A stretch of DNA of 64,000 nucleotides, taken from contig CAVOQQ010000003.1 in the NCBI GenBank assembly GCA_963698395.1, forward strand, positions 124,001 to 188,000, in the 5' to 3' direction. The DNA comes from JBBQUN01 sp963698395 (lineage in GTDB: Bacteria > Actinomycetota > Acidimicrobiia > Acidimicrobiales > SZUA-35). The notes below the pieces were generated by a model. That model made no database searches, had not been told where the DNA came from, and was given only the letters and a program-made list of their open reading frames with translations. Numbering within the stretch: the stretch's first letter is position 1; each line of letters opens with the position of its first letter. The translations under genes were made by a program, and so were the position numbers. Shown piece after piece: positions 46,401 through 54,096 of the stretch.

Positions 46401-48615
46401 CCGGTCGGGTCACTGCCGCCTCGAGCTCCTGCGCGGACATGCCGACGACGGTGACCCCGCCGTTCTTCACGAGCTGGCCGAACTCCGAGTAGCGCAGTGG
46501 TCGGTCGAGGAAGTCGGCCCGGAGCGTGGCAACGACTCGAAGATTGCTGTCGGCACGGCTGATCGCTCGGGTGAGGCCGTCAACGAAGTGCCGCCGCGTC
46601 GGCTCGTCATCGACCTGGGTGAACAGCTCTTCGAGCTGGTCGATGACGAGGAGCACCGTTTGAGTGGGCAGCACGGCGGCATCGAGGATCCGCTCCACCT
46701 CGAGCTCGTCTGGTTCGGCGGCGCGCGACCCCGAGTCGCCGGTGGCGACCGAGCGGAGCGCAGCGTCGAGCTCGCCGAACGGGTCGGAGCCCGGCATCAT
46801 CGTGGCGATCACCCAGCCGTCCGAGCCGGAAACCGCACCGGTCCGAAGTGTCGGCAGGAGCCCGGCCCGTACGACGCTCGACTTCCCGCTCCCCGAGGCA
46901 CCGATCGCGACGACGAAGCGGCCATCGATCCCGGGCTGTGCGAGTCGCTCGACGAGCTCGTCGACGACGGAGTCGCGTCCGAAGAACACCGAGCGATCGA
47001 CTTCGGTGAACGCCCGGAGCCCCCGGTACGGATTTGCGAGCTCGTGATCCCGACGCTTCGGTTCGGCTCGGCCGGCGAGGGCGGCTTCGAGATGCTCGAC
47101 GAAGGTCTCGACATCGGGGTAGCGATCAGCGGGGTCCCATGCGGCCGCCCTCCACATCACCTCGTCCGCGAGAACGGGGATGCTGGGACGCTGGACGTGC
47201 ATCGGGGGGAACCGATCGTGCCGCGTCGCGATTGCCCGGGTGCCGAACGGGAGCTGACCGGTCAAGAGCTGTACGAGCAGCACGGCGAGCGCAAACTGGT
47301 CGCTCGCCGGTGTCGGCTGCTGGCCGGCCAGCAGCTCCGGGGATTCGTATCCCGACGATGGGTACGGCGAGCCGTCGCCAAGCGCCGACTCGACGAGTGT
47401 GGCGACACCGAAGTCCGCGAGGTAGGCGTTCGACTCGTCGACGAGGACGTTGCTCGGCTTGATGTCACCGTGCACCACGCCAGCTCGGTGGGCCGCCGCA
47501 AGGGCACTGCCGAGCTGATGCGCAATCGTCGTCACTGCCGGGATCGCCATCGGGCCATTGGCGAGTCGGGCGGCGAGATTGTCTGCCAGCAAGCGCATCA
47601 CGATGTAGGCGCCACCGGGCTCGCGCCAGTAGTCGTAGATCGGGACGATGTTGGCGTGCTCGAGGTGGGCCACGAGTTGCGCCTCGGCATCGAAGCGTCG
47701 GATGAAATCGGCGTCGTCGGCCAGCTGGGCGCGGATCGTCTTGATCGCGACCTCGCGGCCCACGCCCGGCTGCACCGCTCGGTACACGACACCGTGAGCG
47801 CCCTCTCCGAGGGCCGAACCCACTCGATACCCGCGCAACGGTTGTCCGGCGGGTGAGTCGAGGCGGAGGGCTGGGTCGTGCGATGCGATGCTGCGTGCCA
47901 CTCGCAAGAGGTCATCGGATGGTTCGAGGCCGACCTCCACGAGCTCACTCTGATATTCCTCGAGGCTCCGCAAGGCCTCGACCTGGCGACCGGCGCGGTA
48001 CAGCGCAAGCATGTGCTGGCTTCGAAGCTTCTCTCGCAGCGGGTACTCCGAGATCTGGCTGCGAGTGGCCGACACGACGTCGTGGGCCAAACCGCAGGCG
48101 AGGAGTGCGTCGTTGAGCTCTTCGAGCGCGACGGTCTTGAGTTCTTCGAGGCGCGCTGCCTCGGGACGTGCCCATTCCTCGAAAGCAAACTCGCCGTATG
48201 CATCGCCGCGCCACAGTGCGAGCCCCTGACGAAGCGTGGCCGCAGCGCCGATCGGGTCCCGCTCGGCGGATTGGTGGCGAGCCGTGTCGATCGACGCTGC
48301 GAACTGGGCAGCATCGATGGCATCAGGGTCGGTCCGCAGGCGGTAGCCACCCTGCTCGGTCGAGATCACCTCGTCGACTCCTGGCGACGCGTCAGCCAGT
48401 GCCTTGCGAAGCCGGGCGATGTAGCTGCGGATGGTGGTGGTCGCTCCCGCCGGGGGTTCGCCTTCGAAGACGACGTCGATCAGCCGGTCGGTCGAGGCGA
48501 CACCGTCGATGTGCAAGATGAGCGCTGCGAGCAGCCGACGTTGTCGGGCACCTCCGATATCCACGATGCCAGTGGGGCCTGAGACCTGAACCGGGCCGAG
48601 TATTCCGAACTGCAT
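43474..48615 (-). CDS. SARP - Ser/Thr kinase - STAND NTPase - WD40-like propeller protein
   Basis: A 1713-residue signalling protein. In order: a SARP/OmpR-like winged helix (QFGILGPVQVSG...GGARQRRLLAALI, residues 1-95); a bacterial transcriptional activation (BTAD) domain to about 245; a Hanks kinase (GEGAHGVVYRAV near 270, AIKTI, HGDIKPSNVL near 380, ADFGVA); a novel STAND ATPase (Walker A GASGSGKSS near 570, Walker B LLVIDQLEELF near 655); a coiled coil; a transmembrane helix (LLAGVGLLLVVALVAGGIAI, about 984); and a C-terminal beta-propeller of about 650 residues. ATG at 48615 follows GGAGGGG. It diverges from a repeat membrane protein, a candidate partner. DNA-binding and kinase activity are inferred. 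Confidence 0.93.
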   Translation of the reverse strand: MQFGILGPVQVSGPTGIVDIGGARQRRLLAALILHIDGVASTDRLIDVVFEGEPPAGATTTIRSYIARLRKALADASPGVDEVISTEQGGYRLRTDPDAIDAAQFAASIDTARHQSAERDPIGAAATLRQGLALWRGDAYGEFAFEEWARPEAARLEELKTVALEELNDALLACGLAHDVVSATRSQISEYPLREKLRSQHMLALYRAGRQVEALRSLEEYQSELVEVGLEPSDDLLRVARSIASHDPALRLDSPAGQPLRGYRVGSALGEGAHGVVYRAVQPGVGREVAIKTIRAQLADDADFIRRFDAEAQLVAHLEHANIVPIYDYWREPGGAYIVMRLLADNLAARLANGPMAIPAVTTIAHQLGSALAAAHRAGVVHGDIKPSNVLVDESNAYLADFGVATLVESALGDGSPYPSSGYESPELLAGQQPTPASDQFALAVLLVQLLTGQLPFGTRAIATRHDRFPPMHVQRPSIPVLADEVMWRAAAWDPADRYPDVETFVEHLEAALAGRAEPKRRDHELANPYRGLRAFTEVDRSVFFGRDSVVDELVERLAQPGIDGRFVVAIGASGSGKSSVVRAGLLPTLRTGAVSGSDGWVIATMMPGSDPFGELDAALRSVATGDSGSRAAEPDELEVERILDAAVLPTQTVLLVIDQLEELFTQVDDEPTRRHFVDGLTRAISRADSNLRVVATLRADFLDRPLRYSEFGQLVKNGGVTVVGMSAQELEAAVTRPAAGIGVEVEPALSTQLVADVVDQPAALPLLQFTLTELFERRPGGVLTLESYRQLGGVDAAVAGRAEAVFAELADEEREKARQVFLRLVSVDESRSVSRRRALRSELIATAKDPGAAAAVIDAFAASRLLTFDHDPDSREPTVEIAHEALITQWPRFGGWVASAGDGLRIQGQIAEAARTWERQGRDEGDLYRGLRLESALEWIGDQPDALSPLEREFVSTSEQVRLAEQEAQRAQAEHDRLTNRRLRRLLAGVGLLLVVALVAGGIAIRQQRRADDEAAAAREATAEAVRQSEVAVAAVEDADLATLISRSAAQTVENPEVSMLLALEAHRRSPVPETEQAVLNALGSSRIPNRVAAFPGLEVGDCQGPTLLSSDALTGFALVDGRLVSLDLTTGLVSDHGPSTQECGVWLGDLASDRVVMGTLDGERSWIGSFDDPDAIELEQPSPMFLFATDLATDVVAFVVEPEGEPLAIQLFDATTGEPIGEPIGGGSLWSLAVDSTGSFAAVSFQAVDSAEGTGRLYVVDATTGEQLYRVDTAAPAASIAFDPNTLELVAGMVDGSVMTVDLVTGDLVSSVATTATTPVVRIGVRPDGLIVTASSGRIELVDRRTGPTGVVAEVSDVVDGGVRPDGTVVTLGTDGMYEVIELEGNALVERSWPIDGFVRVAFNDGKAGLRRQANDPVEIVDLVTGVRTEMELRTPDGNRFLAEGVYPEPDGVWAIAWSGIVARWEGETMVERIDFPGDMVSWTRFDDTLAVFSLDADGNPEASLVSLVHDEAGVVFTVPAPNGYSVHPALDGGLHVFDEDGTLRTYDSSGELIRELATGAENPLINTMDPSSGVLAVVSELGGVFVIDSNRDEVEHLLGTDKPANLGFARDGQLLVITAGDGTVRVWDLLRGEPAGLVWNGTSGALLSSPSWYDELSDSIWVFTSGRLLEIPLDPQRWVERACDIVGRDLTSDEWQRYVPGDEDVQSACT

Positions 48616-48849
48616 CTGCAACCCCTCCGACGAACAGTAGTGGAACGAGGGAAAGTCAACCGGAACGATGTTGCAACGGCGTGGCAGAGCGAAACCCCTG
48701 CTCAGCGGCGTCATTTGGCCGACATCGGGTCGATCGAGCCGGCCCAGATGGGCCGCTCGTGGTCATTCGCAACCTGACTGCAACGCCCTGTTGCGACGGT
48801 TGGGGCGGCTCAGAACGAGTCGTTCGATCAACAGAACACGGAGAAGACA
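48616..48849. promoter_or_regulatory. Divergent promoter region with hairpin
   Basis: This 234-bp space separates the large STAND-kinase gene from the repeat membrane protein gene. A palindrome with a 4-base loop, cggccc-agat-gggccg, is at 48740-48755. SARP-type proteins usually bind direct repeats, and short ttgcaac/ctgcaac elements occur here, but no clear pair of heptamers stands out. Confidence 0.4.
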
Positions 48850-49446
48850 ATGCTGGTGCAAGACAAGCTTCAGGAGACCAACGAGACCACGAAGAAGGAG
48901 ACGCCGGTCGAGGGGTTCTCGACCCCGGAGGGGCTCCCCGCAACGGAAGCGCAGCGTGCCACCCGGTCCTCACGGTCACGCCGACGTTCGGTGTGGCTGC
49001 CCGCTGCGACAGCCGCTCTCGTCGGGGTCGTGACGCTCGTGGCGGTCACCCAGTCAGGTCAGGATGCCGCCGACCCCGGTCGTGTGTCGGATGGTTCGTT
49101 CGAGGCAGCGGAAGCCATTCGCATGGAGGCGTTGCGTGGCACGACGTCAGTTTCGGTGTCGGATGGTTCGTTCGACGTGGCTGAGGCCAACCGGATGGAG
49201 GCGTTGCGGGACATGACGTCGGGTTCGGTGTCGGATGGTTCGTTCGACGTGGCTGAGGCCAACCGGATGGAGGCGTTGCGGGAGATGGCGACGGGTTCAG
49301 CGTCGGATGGTTCGTTCGACGTGGCTGAGGCCAACCGGATGGAGGCGTTGCGGGAGATGGCGACGGGTTCAGCGTCGGATGGTTCGTTCGAGGCAGCGGA
49401 AGCCATTCGCATCGAGGCGTTGCGGGATGCGGCGACGGGTTCATGA
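48850..49446 (+). CDS. Single-pass membrane protein with five 24-residue repeats
   Basis: A 198-residue protein of unknown function. The N-terminal 45 residues are polar and end in RSSRSRRRS; one helix (VWLPAATAALVGVVTLVAV) follows, so by the positive-inside rule the rest should lie outside the membrane. The outer part is five 24-residue units (consensus SDGSFDVAEANRMEALREMATGSV). Units 1 and 5 read EAAEAI, units 2-4 read DVAEAN. The unit suits a short turn followed by an amphipathic helix. A GGAGAAG site precedes the ATG. It is divergent from the STAND-kinase gene. Confidence 0.82.
   Translation: MLVQDKLQETNETTKKETPVEGFSTPEGLPATEAQRATRSSRSRRRSVWLPAATAALVGVVTLVAVTQSGQDAADPGRVSDGSFEAAEAIRMEALRGTTSVSVSDGSFDVAEANRMEALRDMTSGSVSDGSFDVAEANRMEALREMATGSASDGSFDVAEANRMEALREMATGSASDGSFEAAEAIRIEALRDAATGS
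49087..49446 (+). repeat. 72-bp coding tandem repeat, five copies
   Basis: The copies start at 49087, 49159, 49231, 49303 and 49375, exactly 72 bp apart, and the last ends at the stop codon. Units 3 and 4 are nearly identical at DNA level, so the array has changed size recently. Confidence 0.95.
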
Positions 49447-49974
49447 AGCGGCCTTGTTCGATTGTCGTGCGCCAGTTGGAAGGGACCAGTTTGGGGGGTC
49501 TGCGCCAGCTGGTAGGGACCAGGCTTGCGCCAGCTGCAAGGGACCACTTGTGAGGGTCCCGGGGGGTCGGTGTCGTTGACGCTGTGATTGCTGTGCCCTG
49601 CGTTGATAGCCGACGTGGAGAGCGTGCTCAGCCGGCCCCGCCTCCGACGAAGGATCTCAGCCGAGAACGCAAGGGTCTTCGGGGACGACATGACGATGCT
49701 GCTTGATTTGGTACCCGATCCGCTCGCTGTCCCAGCCGTAACTATTCGGCGACCCGCCCGACAATTGATCGGGCAACGATCAGCCCGACGCCGCATCGCA
49801 CCAGTCACTCGCAGATCAGCCAACCAGTGCGTTCCACGATTCGACTCCTCAGCGCCCACTCGATGGGGATGCAACCAGAACGGCGACCGATTCCCTCCCA
49901 CTGGCCTCCCACTGGCAGAGGGATACAGGGGTCGAAACGGGGCTTCAAGGGTCTTCAGCGGTCACACTCCGGCA
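49447..49974. other. Gap with degenerate direct repeats
   Basis: About 530 bp without a supported gene. Three imperfect units with the core gcgccagctggaagggacca lie at 49469, 49502 and about 49526. The rest shows no motif. The tRNA terminator hairpin follows. Confidence 0.5.
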
Positions 49975-50009
49975 GGCTCCTGAACTGGAGGTATTCCCAG
50001 TTCAGAGCC
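49975..50009 (-). terminator. Terminator-like hairpin downstream of tRNA-Arg
   Basis: ctgaactgg (49980-49988) and ccagttcag (49997-50005) form a perfect 9-bp stem with an 8-base loop. With one bulge the stem extends to ggctc/agcc. It lies just past the 3' end of the tRNA on the island side, so it would have come in with the element. No T tract. Confidence 0.65.
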
Positions 50010-50019
50010 TATTTCAGCG

Positions 50020-50094
50020 TGGTGCCCTCGGCAGGATTCGAACCTGCGCTCACGGCTCCGGAGGCCGATGCTCTATCCCCTGAGCTACGAGGGC
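50020..50094 (-). tRNA. tRNA-Arg (anticodon CCG)
   Basis: The minus strand folds as a complete tRNA of 75 nt including CCA. The acceptor stem is gccctcg / cgagggc, the D stem gctc / gagc, and the anticodon loop ctccgga with anticodon CCG reads CGG, arginine. The T arm is gcagg-ttcgaat-cctgc, and discriminator A is followed by encoded CCA. The outermost anticodon-stem pair is T-T. Its 3' half is duplicated at 30337, so it is the likely attachment site of the island. Confidence 0.95.
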
Positions 50095-50115
50095 GGGTAT
50101 CGGAGCGTACCTCGG

Positions 50116-51084
50116 TCAGATGCCCTTACCGAACCGATGGAGCACTTTCAATATCGATGCGGCCGGCACACCGGCGGCAACGACGAGCGCAACGGGAACC
50201 CGACGCTCGGTCGGCGACAGCTTGAACGTCTCGATCGCGGTGCGGAGCGCTCGGCCCCGCTCCCCCATCGCTGCCTGGGCAACGGCCTGCTGCCCCCGGA
50301 TTCGAGCGAGACCAATGCGGTCGTCATGAAACTCGGGGAACTTGTCGACGAGGTAGCCCAGGGCATCATCGATCATGCGCCAGCGTTCGAAGAAGTACGA
50401 GGCGCCGTGCCAGTACACCCGCACCAGCGGCTGGGTGGCAGCGGCGAGCGGGGCGATTCGCGTCGCTCGCAGCAGCCAGTCGTAGTCCTCGGCGTAGCCA
50501 CCGGGGAGATCTTCGTCGACCTGGCCGATGTCTTCCCATGCCGCCACGAGAAACAGCGTGGCGGACGGGTGGACCTCGGTCATCCGATCGCGGATGAAGC
50601 CTTCGAAGGTGAGCTTCACCGGATCGGGGATCCGCTCGGTGTCCTCGTCGTCGAAATTGATGAAGACGCCCGTCGTTGCCACCACCGAAGCCTCGTTGGT
50701 GCGCAGGGCGTCGAACTGGGCCGAGAGCTTGCCGGGCAGCCATTCGTCGTCGTCGTCGCAGAACGCAACCCAGGGGTGTGTCGCCTTGGCGACACCGGCG
50801 TTGCGGGCGCCGGCCAGTCCCGGCTTGCGATCGTTCGTCGTCACACGGATCCGACGACCCGGTTCGTCGAGCTCGAGCGAGTGATCGGGTTCGGAGTGAT
50901 CGAAGACCAGCACGATCTCGAGATCGCCGCCCTGGTCCTGTGACATGACACCCGCGATGGCGCGGGCAAGCAGTTGGGGCCGATCACGGGTGGCGATCAC
51001 CACCGAAACCGAGAGGTCGGTCAGCGCAACCGCCTTGGCAGCGGCCAATCGACTGGCAACCGCGGGTGCCGGCGCCGTGCTCAC
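50116..51084 (-). CDS. Family 2 glycosyltransferase
   Basis: A GT-A fold enzyme of 322 residues that transfers a sugar from a nucleotide sugar during polysaccharide assembly on the cytoplasmic face. LSVSVVIATRDRP near residue 24 starts the nucleotide-binding fold, and AFCDDDDEWLPGKL near 108 carries the metal-binding DxD. GGYAEDYDWLLRA near 195 holds the likely catalytic base. Its GTG start overlaps the stop of the PssE-like gene (GTGA). It is the last gene of a four-gene minus-strand run ending beside tRNA-Arg. Confidence 0.9.
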   Translation of the reverse strand: MSTAPAPAVASRLAAAKAVALTDLSVSVVIATRDRPQLLARAIAGVMSQDQGGDLEIVLVFDHSEPDHSLELDEPGRRIRVTTNDRKPGLAGARNAGVAKATHPWVAFCDDDDEWLPGKLSAQFDALRTNEASVVATTGVFINFDDEDTERIPDPVKLTFEGFIRDRMTEVHPSATLFLVAAWEDIGQVDEDLPGGYAEDYDWLLRATRIAPLAAATQPLVRVYWHGASYFFERWRMIDDALGYLVDKFPEFHDDRIGLARIRGQQAVAQAAMGERGRALRTAIETFKLSPTERRVPVALVVAAGVPAASILKVLHRFGKGI

Positions 51085-51689
51085 GAGTCGAGCACGGCAT
51101 TGCGACGCGGTTCGATGTCGTTTGGCGTGAGCACCGTATGGATGCCGAGAAGATCATCGAGAACCTGCCCAAGTCTGACCACGCCCGATGCGGCCTCGAG
51201 TTCCTGCCGCGCAATGGTGAAATCCTCGGGATTCGCGATTGCCTGCGCCATCAGGGCGATGAATTCCTCGAAGGTCGTTGCGCACCTGGCCAACCCATGT
51301 CGTTCCAGATGCCGACCGAATCGGAGTTGATGGTCATCCACGTGCTCACCGAGCGAGTCGTCACGGGGGACGACGATCGGCATACGACCGGCCATACGGG
51401 CGTCCATGACGGTCGACGGTCCGCCGTGGCTGACCACGATCAGCGCCGAAGCAAAGAGCCGTCGGAGTTCGTCGTGGGGAATGAGATCGTGGCTCTCGAG
51501 CGACTCGGGTGCCGATGCCGTACCGCGTTGCACGATGACGCGATAGCCGGGGTTCGACGCGGCCCACGACTCAGCCCACTCGACCAGCCGCTCGAACGGG
51601 TGGTGGTCGGTGCCGACCGAGATCAGGATCATCTGATCCTCGGGCATTGAATAGTTCACTTCGGAGAGGGACATGGCAGAAGCCTTCAT
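51081..51689 (-). CDS. PssE/Alg13-like glycosyltransferase subunit
   Basis: A 202-residue GT-B C-terminal half. MILISVGTDHHPFERLVEW is the family start, VIVQRG follows, and LIVVSHGGPSTVMDA near residue 95 is the UDP-sugar binding motif. The family works as a heterodimer with a PssD/Alg14-like membrane anchor, encoded directly upstream. ATG 51689 is chosen because AGGA precedes it at five bases; other in-frame ATGs are near. Confidence 0.87.
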   Translation of the reverse strand: MKASAMSLSEVNYSMPEDQMILISVGTDHHPFERLVEWAESWAASNPGYRVIVQRGTASAPESLESHDLIPHDELRRLFASALIVVSHGGPSTVMDARMAGRMPIVVPRDDSLGEHVDDHQLRFGRHLERHGLARCATTFEEFIALMAQAIANPEDFTIARQELEAASGVVRLGQVLDDLLGIHTVLTPNDIEPRRNAVLDS

Positions 51690-51714
51690 CGGATCCTGGC
51701 GTTCGAACGGAGCA

Positions 51715-52254
51715 TCAGTAGAGAGGCCCAACGAGTTCACTTCCGGGGTTGAGCCGCTGCTGTTCAGGCCATTGAACGCAGAACCGAGAGGTGAATGGTC
51801 GCACGAGACGGCCCGTCATGGTCCGCGAGTCGATTCGGTCGTACACCTCGAGGTACACGGTCGGAATCCTCCGCGCCTTGGCGGCGATGAAGAAGGGAAC
51901 CGCAACACCGGCTCCATTCGAAATGACGACATCGGGCCGCCATTCAGAAAGCACCTTGTGGGCCAACACCATGTTGCGAAGGGTGTTGGGGATGTTGCGT
52001 GTCGTCGGAAAGTGCGCAGGGATCAGGTGCTCGCCCTCGAGTTTCGAGTGCGCATCGGGCAGATCGAAGGTCACCCAGCGCCGCTCGTGATGCGCCCACC
52101 ACGGGCGCAGCTGGAGCAGCTGCGAGAGGTGACCGCCCGACGACGAGACGAAGAGCACTCGTCGGGGAGCACTGGGAAGCCGGTGGACGCTGCCCATGGC
52201 GTGGTCCGCACCGTTCTTCGCCCGACGATCATCCGCTGCGTTGATCTGACTCAT
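51715..52254 (-). CDS. PssD/Alg14-like glycosyltransferase anchor subunit
   Basis: A 179-residue protein with VLFVSSSGGHLSQLLQL near residue 32, the Alg14/PssD signature, plus PDVVISNGAGVAVPFFIAA near 105. It binds the acceptor lipid and recruits the PssE-like catalytic half, together adding a second sugar to a lipid-linked repeat unit. ATG 52254 overlaps the upstream lipoprotein stop by four bases. The neighbouring polymerase and flippase genes support an exopolysaccharide pathway. Confidence 0.88.
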   Translation of the reverse strand: MSQINAADDRRAKNGADHAMGSVHRLPSAPRRVLFVSSSGGHLSQLLQLRPWWAHHERRWVTFDLPDAHSKLEGEHLIPAHFPTTRNIPNTLRNMVLAHKVLSEWRPDVVISNGAGVAVPFFIAAKARRIPTVYLEVYDRIDSRTMTGRLVRPFTSRFCVQWPEQQRLNPGSELVGPLY

Positions 52255-52886
52255 GCCAGCCTCTCGAAACCATCGGTTGCACAAATGGCAAGGAATGCGT
52301 CGGCCGCATCGGACATGCCATCGCTGCCGACGCTATCCAGAAGGACCGCACCCGCCGAGGCGTATCGCTCGTCGCTGGACGTCGAAGCGGCGACGGCACC
52401 ATCGCGCAGTCGTTCCTGGATGGCGGCACCACGGTCGCCTTCGAGCAGCCCGAGGTAGCCGAACTCGACGACGGCACAGACCTCGGCCGCGCTCGGCGGC
52501 ATGGCCGCACCCACCTGCGTTCCCGCGCCGTCAGCCGGCTCGGCACCGCCATTGACCGGCTCGCTCGACTGGCCATCAGCAGACTCGACGACGGGTTCGG
52601 GCTCGTCGACGACGACACGAGACCCCTCACCTGCTGGATCGTCACCGATGCCGGTTTCGCTCTCGGGTGGCAGCGCACCGTCGACCGACGATTCGTCGGT
52701 CGACGTCGTTGGGTCATCGTCGGCTTGCGACTGCCCGTTGCCAGCGGCACCATCGAGGACATCGCCAGGGGAAGCTATCGCCCCATTCCCCGTCTCCTCC
52801 ACCGAACCGGTACAGGACGCAAGGCCGAGGGCGATCACTACGAGCAAAGCCATGAGGAGTCGGCGAGATCGGCGAGCAGTCATCAC
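52251..52886 (-). CDS. Lipoprotein of unknown function
   Basis: A 211-residue exported protein. The signal RRSRRLLMALLVVIALGLASC ends in the lipobox LASC, so it should be lipid-anchored. A long Asp/Ser/Glu-rich linker of about 90 residues follows, then a small helical domain (VCAVVEFGYLGLLEGD...DAFLAICATDGFERLA) with two cysteines. I recognise no family. It starts the glycosyltransferase run and diverges from a kinase-like gene. Confidence 0.78.
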   Translation of the reverse strand: MMTARRSRRLLMALLVVIALGLASCTGSVEETGNGAIASPGDVLDGAAGNGQSQADDDPTTSTDESSVDGALPPESETGIGDDPAGEGSRVVVDEPEPVVESADGQSSEPVNGGAEPADGAGTQVGAAMPPSAAEVCAVVEFGYLGLLEGDRGAAIQERLRDGAVAASTSSDERYASAGAVLLDSVGSDGMSDAADAFLAICATDGFERLA

Positions 52887-52950
52887 TGTTCTTTCGGCAG
52901 TTGGAACCTAGTGTTTAAGGCTCACCGATTGATGACGAAGTAGAGAGCGC

Positions 52951-54096
52951 ATGAGTCGCGGAATATCTGGCCCGGAAACGAATGAGTTCGACTGGGTCCG
53001 TGCCGTACTCGGGGGCGATGGACAGGGTCTCACCAGGCCATACCTGTGTCGTCCGAGCCGTGAACAACCCGAATTGCTCGTTCCACTCCGACCGCGCCGT
53101 GCCGCGAGTGGCTCCATGCGTCGCTACCACGACGACCGGTCGTGGAAACAGCGAGGCGTCGTCCTCGCCGGCCAGATCCTCGGCCATCTCGGCGCCCTCG
53201 ACTGGGCTCCGGGTGAGCAACTCGACCTCGCCCCCTTCGCCCTCATCGAACAACTCGCCGCCATGCTCGGCGAGCCTGCCTTGATTCCCGCCGTGGCGCT
53301 CGGCCCACGTCGTCGCAATCGCAAGCCCGTCGTGCAGCTGCTTCGCCCGAATGGCCAGACCATGGGATTCGCGAAGGTCGGTTGGTCCGATTTCACCACG
53401 GAACTCATCACCAACGAGGCGCACTGGCTTCGCCATGTCGACGGCCGCATGCCCCCCGGCACCAGCGCACCACCGGTGCTGCTCGACCATCGATTCGACC
53501 GGGTGCACGTGGTCGTGACCGCACCCGTCGCCACTCCGGCCCTGGCACGACGCCGAGGCCCACTCGGTTTCGAGACCCTCGCCGACCTCGCCCGCCTCGG
53601 CACGAACGTCGAAGCCGACATCGGCAATCTGGCCATGATCGGGCAGTTCCGCGACCTCGGTCTCGGCGACGTGGTCGACTTCGATCAGTTCATGGCTCGC
53701 CACGGCGATATCCGAGTCGAACTCGGCCTCTGGCACGGCGATCTCACGCCGTGGAACACCGCCACTCGCGGCAAGGTCACCGGCATCTGGGACTGGGAGT
53801 TCAGCGACGATCACCGACCGGTCGGGTTCGATGCACTCCACATCGACTTCGAACTCGTTCGTCGCAGCCGAGCCGGAAGCGAGGCCGAAGCCATCGCAGC
53901 GATCGAGGCGAACGCGTCGACCGTCCTCGCTCCCATCGCGACACCGGTGAATGCCGCTGCCATCACGACGCTGTACTTCTGCGAGTTGCTGGCACGAGAA
54001 CGCCGGCTGGCAGGCGAGGGCTGGGAACCCGACCACCTCGGCCCACTCGAGCAGCATCTGATCGACACGATCCATCGGCGTCTCGGCTCTCCATGA
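52951..54096 (+). CDS. Phosphotransferase-like (APH fold) protein
   Basis: A 381-residue protein with a kinase-like fold. The catalytic loop LWHGDLTPWN near residue 260 and the metal-binding DWEF near 277 match aminoglycoside phosphotransferase-type kinases; the usual N-lobe glycine loop is weak. In polysaccharide loci such proteins are often found next to flippases, perhaps to phosphorylate a sugar or lipid. It overlaps the flippase by four bases. Resistance to an antibiotic is not implied. Confidence 0.8.
   Translation: MSRGISGPETNEFDWVRAVLGGDGQGLTRPYLCRPSREQPELLVPLRPRRAASGSMRRYHDDRSWKQRGVVLAGQILGHLGALDWAPGEQLDLAPFALIEQLAAMLGEPALIPAVALGPRRRNRKPVVQLLRPNGQTMGFAKVGWSDFTTELITNEAHWLRHVDGRMPPGTSAPPVLLDHRFDRVHVVVTAPVATPALARRRGPLGFETLADLARLGTNVEADIGNLAMIGQFRDLGLGDVVDFDQFMARHGDIRVELGLWHGDLTPWNTATRGKVTGIWDWEFSDDHRPVGFDALHIDFELVRRSRAGSEAEAIAAIEANASTVLAPIATPVNAAAITTLYFCELLARERRLAGEGWEPDHLGPLEQHLIDTIHRRLGSP

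Larger units (their letters stand above)
30337..50066. mobile_element. Putative tRNA-Arg integrative island (about 19.7 kb)
   Basis: The island is bounded by the 46-bp tRNA-Arg repeats. A tyrosine recombinase lies just inside the left end. The content is accessory: two integrases, IS21 and IS110 remnants, a toxin-antitoxin pair, c-di-GMP proteins, SipW/TasA-type secretion genes and a very large regulator. No conjugation or phage structural genes are visible, so it is an island or decayed element. The first integrase is damaged, which suggests it is now fixed. Confidence 0.75.

Noticed and set aside
49059..49901. Minus-strand gene antisense to the repeat protein
   Set aside because: Its repeats only mirror the plus-strand repeat, and the plus frame has a ribosome site and a membrane helix.
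52951..54096. Aminoglycoside resistance gene
   Set aside because: Only the general kinase fold motifs match, and it overlaps a flippase in a polysaccharide locus.
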